Source: Candidatus Aerophobota bacterium
Lineage (GTDB): Bacteria; Aerophobota; Aerophobia; Aerophobales; B3-G15
Direction: 5' to 3'
Length of the DNA stretch: 12,995 nt
Assembly (NCBI GenBank): GCA_030615365.1
Contig: JAUWZM010000068.1
Span: 1 to 12,995, forward strand
Positions 7,476-12,995 of the stretch are shown here, piece by piece; position 1 is the stretch's first letter; each line of letters opens with the position of its first letter. Below the pieces are notes generated by a model that did no database searches, was not told where the DNA came from, and was given only the letters and a program-made list of their open reading frames with translations. The position numbers were made by a program, and so were the translations under genes.

Positions 7476-7954
7476 GGTTAAGGCTAAAGGCTAAGGGGAA
7501 GGGGAAGGGCTAAGGAAAAGGCTAAGGCTAAAGGCTAAGGTTAAAGGGGAAGGGAAAGGGTTAAGGTTAAGGCTAAGGTTGAGGTTAAGGTTAAAGGGAA
7601 AGGGAAAGGGTTAAGGTTAAGGCTAAGGTTGAGGTTAAGGGGAAGGCTAAGGAAAAGGCTAAGGCTGAGGTTAAGGGGAAGGGAAAGGGCTAAGGAAAAG
7701 GCGAAGGTTAAGGTTAAGGCTAAAGGCTAAGGGAAAGGGAAAGGGTTAAGGTTAAGGCTAAGGTTGAGGTTAAGGGGAAGGGCTAAGGAAAAGGCTAAGG
7801 CTAAAGGCTAAGGTTAAAGGGGAAGGGGAAGGTTAAGGTTAAAGGATGAAGGCTAAGGCTAAGGGAAAGGGAAAGGGGAAGGTTAAGGTTAAGGCTGAAG
7901 GCAAAGGGCAAAGGGCAAAGGGAAAGGCTAAAGGGAAAGGCTAAAGGGCTAAAG
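7446..7954 (+). repeat. G-rich degenerate hexamer/heptamer array (NNAAGG units)
   Basis: About 80 head-to-tail units of mostly 6-7 nt, nearly all ending in AAGG or GAGG, fill this stretch. The main types are TTAAGG, CTAAGG, GGAAGG, GAAAGG, AAAAGG, TTGAGG and CTAAAGG. The plus strand is very purine-rich and C-poor. Longer blocks are duplicated: 7499-7554 equals 7772-7827 (56 nt, offset 273). Positions 7550-7590 equal 7600-7640 (offset 50), and the block recurs around 7736-7775. Both strands contain frequent TAA triplets in shifting frames, so it is non-coding beyond the thyX tail. There are no unique spacers, so it is not CRISPR. It resembles a minisatellite or telomere-like array; function is unknown. 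The short unique stretch 7955-8034 before cobO shows nothing recognisable apart from the ribosome binding site. Confidence 0.95.
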
Positions 7955-8021
7955 ATTTGACGTTCGATATTTTATCCAGAGGGCAAGCAAAGATGTGTAG
8001 TGTATGAAGGCGTAGATGCGT

Positions 8022-8027
8022 GGAGGT
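8022..8027 (+). promoter_or_regulatory. Ribosome binding site deciding the cobO start
   Basis: GGAGGT lies 7 nt before the ATG at 8035. A GTG at 8020 would extend the frame by five codons, but its upstream sequence gives only a weak GAAGG and the extra residues are not family-like. Confidence 0.8.
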
Positions 8028-8034
8028 AAGTGAG

Positions 8035-8550
8035 ATGAGAGGATATGTTCAAGTATACACGGGAAACGGAAAAGGCAAAACAACAGCAGCCTTTGGGCTT
8101 GCCTTAAGAGCAGTAGGTGCCGGGTTAAAGGTGTATATTGGTCAATTCCTTAAAAATGGAAACTATAGTGAGATTAATTCCATAAGTAGATTTAAAGGTC
8201 TTGTCAAGATAGAACAATTTGGTGGAAGGCATTTTATAGATCGGGGAATCACAGAAGAAGATAGAAAATTTACCCAGAGGGGATTTGAAAGAACAAGAGA
8301 AGTTATTTCTCAAGGGGAATACGATGTGGTTATTTTAGATGAGATTAATGTTGCTCTCCATTTTAAACTATTATCCGAAGAGGATTTAATAAAGGTAATT
8401 AAAGAAAAGCCATCTCATCTTGAACTGATTTTAACGGGAAGATATGCCTCTCCTCGAATTGTGGAGATAGCGGATCTTGTTACTGAGATGAGGGAGATAA
8501 AGCATTATTTTTTACGAGGGATCAAGGCAAGGCGCGGGATTGAAAAATGA
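8035..8550 (+). CDS. cobO: Corrinoid adenosyltransferase, CobO/CobA/BtuR family
   Basis: This enzyme transfers the 5'-deoxyadenosyl group of ATP to Co(I) of a corrinoid on the way to adenosylcobalamin. With the ATG at 8035 the protein has 171 aa, in the family range. It begins MRGYVQVYTG and has the family's unusual P-loop GNGKGKTT (10-17), then ALRAVGAG. A Walker-B-like VVILDEINVALHF lies mid-protein, followed by ELILTGRYAS and a C-terminal GIKARRGIE, all typical of CobO/BtuR. The gene lies directly downstream of the G-rich array. It is 38 nt ahead of the MeTr-like gene and in one run with cbiB, another corrinoid gene, so a common corrinoid-assimilation unit is likely. No cobalamin riboswitch core was recognised ahead of it. 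Confidence 0.92.
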   Translation: MRGYVQVYTGNGKGKTTAAFGLALRAVGAGLKVYIGQFLKNGNYSEINSISRFKGLVKIEQFGGRHFIDRGITEEDRKFTQRGFERTREVISQGEYDVVILDEINVALHFKLLSEEDLIKVIKEKPSHLELILTGRYASPRIVEIADLVTEMREIKHYFLRGIKARRGIEK

Positions 8551-8588
8551 ATATTGTAGTATACAAAAATTAACAGGGAGGGAAAAAG

Positions 8589-9389
8589 TTGTTTACCGTT
8601 ATTGCAGAACGCATCAATATGACCAGAAAGAGTATTAGAAAGAAAGTATGGGAAAGGGATGCTGATTTTATTGTTTCTGTGGCGACGAGACAAGCGAAGG
8701 CAGGGGCCACTCATATAGATATTAATGCTGGCGGAGATCCAGCAAAAGAGGTAGATGACATGAGGTGGTTAACTGAGATAGTATCCAGGGCAACAGAACT
8801 TCCCCTTGTATTTGATTCTACCAATTCTGTAGCAATAGAAGAAGGGTTAAAACTATGCAACCGACCTGGTAGTATAATAAATTCTATCACTGGAGAAAAG
8901 GCACGCATTGAGGGGGTTTTGCCTTTGGTAAAGAAATACAAAACAGGTGTCATTGCCCTCACAATGGATGATAATGGTATGCCGGAGGATTATGAAGGAA
9001 GAATAGAAATTACCAGAAGGCTAATAAGGATAGTTGAATCTGAAGATATTCCCTTGAGCAGAGTGTATTTTGATTATCTTGTCCGTCCTGCTGCAACCAA
9101 TCCAGGGCAGGCAAAATTTATCCTGGATGCCATCACTGCCACGAAAGAGGAATTCCCACAGGCCCACGTTGCCCTGGGATTATCAAACATCTCTTTTGGA
9201 CTTCCTGATCGTAATAATTTAAATAAAGCCTTTTTAGCTATGCTTATTGGAGCTGGATGTGATGGAGTGATCATTGATCCCTGTGAGCCTGGAATGATGA
9301 GCACTTTGCTCTCAGCCCTCGCAGTGCTTGGATTAGATGAGTACTGTATGAATTATATCTCTGCATACAGGGAGGGAAGATTAAAATAA
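8589..9389 (+). CDS. Methyltetrahydrofolate:corrinoid methyltransferase-like, pterin-binding domain protein
   Basis: This is a pterin-binding TIM barrel of the AcsE/MeTr and MetH-middle-domain family. It moves the methyl group of 5-methyl-tetrahydrofolate to the Co(I) of a corrinoid protein. At 266 aa it is the length of free-standing MeTr. Family landmarks are AERIN (6-10), DINAGGDP (44-51), DSTN (76-79), INS (97-99), Asp162 in YFDYLV, and LGLSN (196-200). Asp76, Asp162 and Asn200 line up with the pterin-binding aspartates and catalytic asparagine known in acetogenic MeTr. The start is TTG, with AGGGAGGG (about 8575-8582) at good spacing. Neither carbon monoxide dehydrogenase/acetyl-CoA synthase nor a corrinoid carrier is nearby. 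With the homocysteine methyltransferase upstream, a role in a split methionine synthase is the best inference; AcsE is the alternative. Confidence 0.85.
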   Translation: MFTVIAERINMTRKSIRKKVWERDADFIVSVATRQAKAGATHIDINAGGDPAKEVDDMRWLTEIVSRATELPLVFDSTNSVAIEEGLKLCNRPGSIINSITGEKARIEGVLPLVKKYKTGVIALTMDDNGMPEDYEGRIEITRRLIRIVESEDIPLSRVYFDYLVRPAATNPGQAKFILDAITATKEEFPQAHVALGLSNISFGLPDRNNLNKAFLAMLIGAGCDGVIIDPCEPGMMSTLLSALAVLGLDEYCMNYISAYREGRLK

Positions 9390-9403
9390 CAATTTTAGGG
9401 GGC

Positions 9404-10327
9404 ATGGAAAGCGCAGTTATTTTACTTTTATCACTCGTTATTGATCTTATCCTGGGAGAGTATCCCTCTTTTATTCACCCTGTAGTCTGGTTAGGAAAGG
9501 TTATCTCTTTAGAGTTAAGAGTTATTCCTGGGCGAGTAAAACGTGTTCAGATTATTTATGGCTCTGTAATAGTGATATCAACAGTAGCTCTTTTTGCCTT
9601 ACCAGTCTATTTTCTTTTATCCTACCTCAAGGGGGTTAGTCCAGCAGCTTATATTTTAATTGCCGCCTTTCTTTTTAAGTCAACCTTCTCTGTTAAAAAA
9701 CTACAAAAGGTGGCCTTAAGGGTGGAGGAATTACTTGAGAGAGGCGATTTAAAAAAAGCACGAACTAAGATGAGCTCTTTAGTGAGTAGAGATGTTGACA
9801 GACTCAATGAGCCACTTTTAGTATCGGCTACTGTAGAATCAGTGGCAGAAAATATTGGTGACAGCTTCATAGCCCCTTTTTTTTATTTCATTTTCTTCGG
9901 CGTACCAGGAGCGATAGCGTATCGTGTAGTAAATACTTTTGATGCCAGAATTGGATATCACGGAAAATATGAGTATTTAGGGAAATTTTCTGCCCGAATG
10001 GATGATGTGTTGAATTTCATTCCGGCAAGGATCTCTGGAATATTACTGGTGATAGCTACGTATCTGTGCAAAAAAGATGGTAGAGGTGCCTGGGCAATTA
10101 TGTTCCGTGACCATAAAAGAACTGATAGTCCTAATGCTGGCTGGCCAATGAGTGCCGTTGCTGGAGCACTTGGAGTCCAACTGGAAAAGGTAGGATGCTA
10201 CAAGTTAGGAAATGCGAACAACTCCCTGTCCCCCCGACTCATTATTTCTGAGGTAAATATAGCAAGAGTATCTATTTTGCTTTGGGTTTTGCTTTGTTTG
10301 ATTATAAAATGGATTCAGATTTTGTGA
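9404..10327 (+). CDS. cbiB: Adenosylcobinamide-phosphate synthase CbiB/CobD
   Basis: CbiB is an inner-membrane enzyme that joins aminopropanol or its phosphate to adenosylcobyric acid, a late step of B12 synthesis. The 307-aa length is typical. Visible family motifs are HPVVWLGK (25-32), SRDVDRLNE (128-136), VESVAENIGDSFIAP (144-158), VNTFDARIGYHGKYEYLG (176-193), ARMDDVLNFIPARI (197-210) and SPNAGWPMSAVAGALGVQL (242-260). Hydrophobic membrane segments lie near residues 1-19, 50-74, 80-94, 155-175, 205-222 and 285-305. GGGGG just before the ATG supports the start, and only 14 nt separate it from the MeTr-like gene. It is the last gene of the plus-strand run. It converges on the glycosyltransferase at 11677-10430. 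No clear hairpin terminator was seen in the 102-bp convergent gap. Confidence 0.95.
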   Translation: MESAVILLLSLVIDLILGEYPSFIHPVVWLGKVISLELRVIPGRVKRVQIIYGSVIVISTVALFALPVYFLLSYLKGVSPAAYILIAAFLFKSTFSVKKLQKVALRVEELLERGDLKKARTKMSSLVSRDVDRLNEPLLVSATVESVAENIGDSFIAPFFYFIFFGVPGAIAYRVVNTFDARIGYHGKYEYLGKFSARMDDVLNFIPARISGILLVIATYLCKKDGRGAWAIMFRDHKRTDSPNAGWPMSAVAGALGVQLEKVGCYKLGNANNSLSPRLIISEVNIARVSILLWVLLCLIIKWIQIL

Positions 10328-10333
10328 CTATTT

Positions 10334-10360
10334 AGCCACGGATTCACACCAATGAAGACA
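10334..10360 (+). repeat. Dispersed GCCACGGATTCACA-type repeat copy
   Basis: AGCCACGGATTCACACCAATGAAGACAAA in the convergent cbiB/glycosyltransferase gap is a decayed copy of the intergenic family seen at 2379-2536, 3904-3922 and 5204-5328. No inverted partner arm is clear here apart from a weak CACCAA/TTGGTG pair (10347-10352 and 10375-10380). Confidence 0.35.
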
Positions 10361-10429
10361 AACAAAAGCAAAGTTTGGTGCCAAAGATTTATTGGACAAA
10401 AAATTGAAGGTGAAGAAATTGTTAAATTA

Positions 10430-11677
10430 TTAGTGGTCGAGTAGTAATAATTTTTTTAAGTAATCCCGGTAAATTATCTCCCAGGAATACTTCCTCATTA
10501 CTTTTTTGAACATAAAAAATGTCGGTTGATGGTCAATATAGCGAAGGATCCTTTCTGCTATTAAAGAAGGGGGATCTGTTAGGTCGAATTTGAGGGCAAG
10601 ATCATCTACAATTTCAGTAAGGGGTTCTATATTACTGCAAGCAATGGGTAATTTCATAGCCCCTGCTTCTAAAAGAGGAATACCAAATCCTTCTTGAGAT
10701 GAGGTCAAGAGTAGTAAATCGCATATAGAGTAAAGATTTTTTATCTCTTGATAGTTCATTTTAAGAGCGTAGCTCTCCCTCAGATCTTGAATAAAAACTA
10801 TATCTTCCTCTACCTTTAGTCTGCGGGAGAGTTGATATAGATAGTTAAAATAGCTGGTAGTTTCAGGATTATGAGGATCAGGAGGAGCGGTAATTAAAAA
10901 TTTGCAGTTCTTGCCCATTTTTTTAAATTCTTTTACAATTTTAATTCCCAACTCACAATTTTTGCGCTTTAGTATACGAGAAGGAAAAAACATAACCAGA
11001 TCAGCATCAAATAGTTTCTTATCCCAGGCTAATTTCCAGATAGAGTCAGATACGTTTAAAAAGGATTTAACATCCACTCCATTGGGTATAACTTCAATAT
11101 GGTCTTCTTTTATTTTAAAAAGCTGAGATAGTTGCCTTTTTCTTAACCGGGAGATAGTGATATACTTCGCATTTTTATTGAATGTACTTAAAAGGCTCCA
11201 GGGATACTCTGAAATGTTTTTTATTGATTGCAGGTAGAGGGGATTGGTTAAGGTAGCATCATGACACCAGATGTAAAACTTTATTTTGGAGGAAAGATTA
11301 TTGATAATTTCATTGAGAGCAGATGTGAGGGCAAGATTAAAATGCATAGTCATAACATTGTGGATTATGCAGGTATCTACATCTTTTAGTAGGGCCTTTA
11401 CCCTGCGAAAAATTACTTCTTTTAATCGATAAAATTGTGTCGAGACTATTCCCTGTTTTAATTCCTTTTCTATATCAGGAGAGCTGTGAGAAAGAGAGCT
11501 GATCTCTGGAAGTATCTTTACCTCAATGTGAGGGGTATTTTCTTCCCCTGTCCCAGTGACAATTACTATCTGATGGTGATTCTTAGCCAATAGTTGAGCA
11601 TGAGAGCGCATTACAAACTCTACTCCCCCTGTTGCTGGAGGATAGGAGTAGTGCACGATAGCAATTTTTTTACTCAT
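10430..11677 (-). CDS. GT4-family glycosyltransferase, probable partner of GpgS
   Basis: This is a two-domain GT-B glycosyltransferase of 415 aa. The N terminus IAIVHYSYPPATGGVEFVMR (5-24) carries the GG loop typical of GT4 acceptor domains. IPNGVD (197-202) begins the nucleotide-sugar-binding half. FPSRILKRKN (231-240) and the EX7E motif EGFGIPLLE (329-337, Glu329 and Glu337) mark donor binding and catalysis. The start overlaps the end of gpgS by 8 bp, so the two are translationally coupled. Known glucosylglycerate systems pair GpgS with a second enzyme, such as a mannosyltransferase that makes mannosylglucosyl-3-phosphoglycerate. I infer a similar step here, but sugar and acceptor specificity cannot be read from sequence. 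No phosphatase gene follows. Confidence 0.8.
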   Translation of the reverse strand: MSKKIAIVHYSYPPATGGVEFVMRSHAQLLAKNHHQIVIVTGTGEENTPHIEVKILPEISSLSHSSPDIEKELKQGIVSTQFYRLKEVIFRRVKALLKDVDTCIIHNVMTMHFNLALTSALNEIINNLSSKIKFYIWCHDATLTNPLYLQSIKNISEYPWSLLSTFNKNAKYITISRLRKRQLSQLFKIKEDHIEVIPNGVDVKSFLNVSDSIWKLAWDKKLFDADLVMFFPSRILKRKNCELGIKIVKEFKKMGKNCKFLITAPPDPHNPETTSYFNYLYQLSRRLKVEEDIVFIQDLRESYALKMNYQEIKNLYSICDLLLLTSSQEGFGIPLLEAGAMKLPIACSNIEPLTEIVDDLALKFDLTDPPSLIAERILRYIDHQPTFFMFKKVMRKYSWEIIYRDYLKKLLLLDH

Positions 11678-12674
11678 TTCTCAGTGAATGAATCAGACCT
11701 CTTTTTTCTCGGTATTCTTTAATTTGAATCATAGGTAACCTTTCTGCAAAAGTAAATTGTTCTTCCTTTAAAACGATTTTCTCTCCCCGTATCTTGGCTA
11801 AATTGAAGGTTTTTTCAATTCGTTTATTCACCGATATAATTTCCTGTTCTTGAAGACGAGTAAAAAAAGTGCGTAGAATAGCAAAGGACATTTTTTCCAG
11901 CTCATCCAGCCCTCTATTTCTGTGAATTCTTTTATCTAAATCAACTTGAGCTAAGCTTTTCAGTCCCCATCTCTCGTAAATATCTATCAGGAGACCTATC
12001 TCTACTCCGTAACCTACACGAAAGGGAACACTCTCAAGAATTTCTCTCCTTCCAGCGTATTCACCCGAGAGGGGTTGAAGAAATCCAGAAAGTTCAGGAT
12101 AAAAGTTTGCCAGAAGAGGATGAACCAAAATTTTTGTAACTCTTCCTCCGCCAGAAGGTCTCATTCGGTTTCCAATTTTCACGGGTCTTTCATAAAATGC
12201 CTTAACGTATTTTAAATGGTCATATGTTAAGAGAGGCCCCAGAAGGCCATAGGCAAATTTAGGATGGATATTTTTAATATCCGCATCTATCCATAGGATT
12301 ATATCCCCTTCCAGAAGGTAGAGACTTTTCCAGAGGTTCTCTCCCTTGCCTTGAATGAACCCATACTGAGATAGACATTCAGAGGCTATATGCACATCAG
12401 CTCCAGCCTCCCGGGCAATTTCTCTGGTAAGGTCAGTAGAATCCGAGTCTATAATAGCAATCTCATCCAGTAAGGGATAGCGTATCTGTAGTTCATCTCT
12501 CATAATTTTGATTTCCTCACCTATGGTTTTTTCTTCATTTAAGGTAGGGAAACCAAGACTGATTTTTAAATTCTTTTTCTCTTTTAATTCTATTAAGTGT
12601 TTTATGTTGGAGAAGGAGGGGTGATGGTAGGTATTTGTGTTAACCCAATTTTTTAGTTCTGTTTGCCATGCCAA
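11670..12674 (-). CDS. gpgS: Glucosyl-3-phosphoglycerate synthase (GT81)
   Basis: GpgS transfers glucose from a nucleotide-glucose to 3-phosphoglycerate. This is the first step to glucosylglycerate, used as a compatible solute or as a primer for larger glycosides. The 334-aa protein is a GT-A enzyme with FPTLNEEKTIGEE (42-54), metal-binding DAD (130-132) and the GT81-specific block PLSGEYAGRREILESVPF (201-218). GYGVEIGLLIDIYERWG (221-237), AQVDLDKRIHRN (242-253) and the EKMSFAILRTF helix follow. The start is TTG, with AAGAGGTGAG (12681-12690) 6 nt upstream. No ATG fits better. A strong promoter lies at 12716-12744. It is the first gene of a two-gene unit with the GT4 enzyme. Confidence 0.9.
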   Translation of the reverse strand: MAWQTELKNWVNTNTYHHPSFSNIKHLIELKEKKNLKISLGFPTLNEEKTIGEEIKIMRDELQIRYPLLDEIAIIDSDSTDLTREIAREAGADVHIASECLSQYGFIQGKGENLWKSLYLLEGDIILWIDADIKNIHPKFAYGLLGPLLTYDHLKYVKAFYERPVKIGNRMRPSGGGRVTKILVHPLLANFYPELSGFLQPLSGEYAGRREILESVPFRVGYGVEIGLLIDIYERWGLKSLAQVDLDKRIHRNRGLDELEKMSFAILRTFFTRLQEQEIISVNKRIEKTFNLAKIRGEKIVLKEEQFTFAERLPMIQIKEYREKRGLIHSLRNE

Positions 12675-12715
12675 AAATTGCTCACCTCTTAAATTTATTT
12701 TATAATTTATTATGT

Positions 12716-12744
12716 ATTATACCAAAAATAACACAGAAAGTCAA
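12716..12744 (-). promoter_or_regulatory. Sigma70-like promoter of gpgS
   Basis: On the minus strand, TTGACT (12739-12744) is separated by 17 nt from a perfect TATAAT (12716-12721), about 40 nt before the TTG start of gpgS. Box sequences and spacing are near consensus. Confidence 0.75.
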
Positions 12745-12843
12745 TTTAGCTAAAATTTTTAAACTGGATCGGCCTGCCACCCCTAAATAAAACAGAGAAA
12801 TTGAAAGTTCCCCAAACTGACATTTAGCAAACATTCCAAAGGG

Positions 12844-12862
12844 AGTCAAAACAGATTTGACT
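12844..12862. promoter_or_regulatory. Inverted repeat AGTCAAA-N5-TTTGACT over the -35 box, possible operator
   Basis: Perfect 7-bp arms at 12844-12850 and 12856-12862 are separated by ACAGA. The right arm contains the TTGACT -35 element, so a dimeric protein bound here would cover the promoter. Part of the right arm's match is explained by the -35 itself, which lowers the confidence. Confidence 0.35.
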
Positions 12863-12885
12863 TCCTTTTTCTTTTTTGATATAAT
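12857..12885 (+). promoter_or_regulatory. Sigma70-like promoter of the 3' partial gene
   Basis: TTGACT (12857-12862), a 17-nt spacer, then a perfect TATAAT (12880-12885). The expected transcript would start near 12892 and have a leader of about 35 nt before the ATG at 12927. It is divergent from the gpgS promoter, about 112 bp away. Confidence 0.78.
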
Positions 12886-12926
12886 CCTATATGTATATAT
12901 AATATGAATACATAGGAGAACTAATA

Positions 12927-12995
12927 ATGGCAGATAGAAAAACCATTAGCGAGATTCGTCAACAAATAGTTTATCTCAGGGAGGAGCGAAAAAGA
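12927..12995 (+). CDS. Unidentified protein, N-terminal fragment cut by window end
   Basis: Twenty-three codons remain open to the window edge: MADRKTISEIRQQI then VYLREERKR. AGGAGA (12914-12919) lies 7 nt before the ATG, and a near-consensus promoter is just upstream, so this is a real gene start. The visible part is charged and helical, with regularly spaced hydrophobic residues, and could be the beginning of a coiled coil or a small helical regulator. I do not recognise the family. Confidence 0.6.
   Translation, partial: MADRKTISEIRQQIVYLREERKR

Noticed and set aside
7446..7954. CRISPR array
   Set aside because: Units are 6-7 nt, contiguous and without unique spacers, and no cas genes are present.
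8020..8034. GTG start for the cobO gene
   Set aside because: GGAGGT lies inside this extension at ideal distance from the ATG at 8035, and the family N terminus begins at MRGYV.
7955..8034. Cobalamin riboswitch or promoter ahead of cobO
   Set aside because: TTGACG at 7957-7962 has no -10 box at 16-18 nt, and no B12-box-like core was recognised in this stretch or before the gene at 4246.
10328..10429. Bidirectional terminator between cbiB and the GT4 gene
   Set aside because: Only a weak 6-bp CACCAA/TTGGTG pair with a 22-nt loop and no following T-run was found.

Overview
The window looks like chromosomal DNA of an AT-rich, probably anaerobic bacterium from a little-studied lineage. Supporting signs are sigma70-like promoters, strong Shine-Dalgarno sites, some TTG starts, a CCA-encoding tRNA, ThyX instead of ThyA, a methionine synthase apparently split into single-domain proteins, and several B12 functions. 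The sequence alone does not fix the phylum. Candidate phyla of subsurface sediments would fit, but that is a guess.

Layout. (1) Positions 1-4139, minus strand: tRNA-Leu(UAG), then trigger factor (tig), clpP and clpX in transcription order. This is the classic chaperone/protease cluster. It is followed by the C-terminal remnant of an IS110-type transposase. (2) Positions 4246-10327, plus strand: a one-carbon/corrinoid group. It holds a homocysteine S-methyltransferase domain protein, a B12-binding radical SAM protein, ThyX, a CobO-type cobalamin adenosyltransferase, a methyltetrahydrofolate:corrinoid methyltransferase-like protein and CbiB. The gap between thyX and cobO is filled by about 510 bp of degenerate G-rich hexamer/heptamer repeat (NNAAGG-type units) that has also taken over the last codons of thyX. 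(3) Positions 10430-12674, minus strand: a glucosyl-3-phosphoglycerate synthase (GpgS) overlapping a GT4 glycosyltransferase. Together they suggest synthesis of glucosylglycerate or a glycosylated derivative. (4) Positions 12857-12995: a strong promoter and the first 23 codons of an unidentified plus-strand gene, divergent from gpgS.

How the genes fit together. The 4.2-10.3 kb group would make and use adenosylcobalamin/methylcobalamin and folate one-carbon units. CobO and CbiB act in corrinoid maturation. The MeTr-like protein moves methyl groups from methyl-H4folate to a corrinoid, and the homocysteine methyltransferase domain takes them onward to methionine. ThyX draws on the same folate pool. 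No corrinoid-carrier protein is visible in the window, so that partner must be encoded elsewhere.

The intergenic spaces also carry copies of a dispersed GCCAC(N)GA-type repeat, often as inverted pairs, and a second GGTAATGG/ATGGGTG-type repeat. The most unusual object is the G-rich array at 7446-7954. No complete new defence or mobile system was found.
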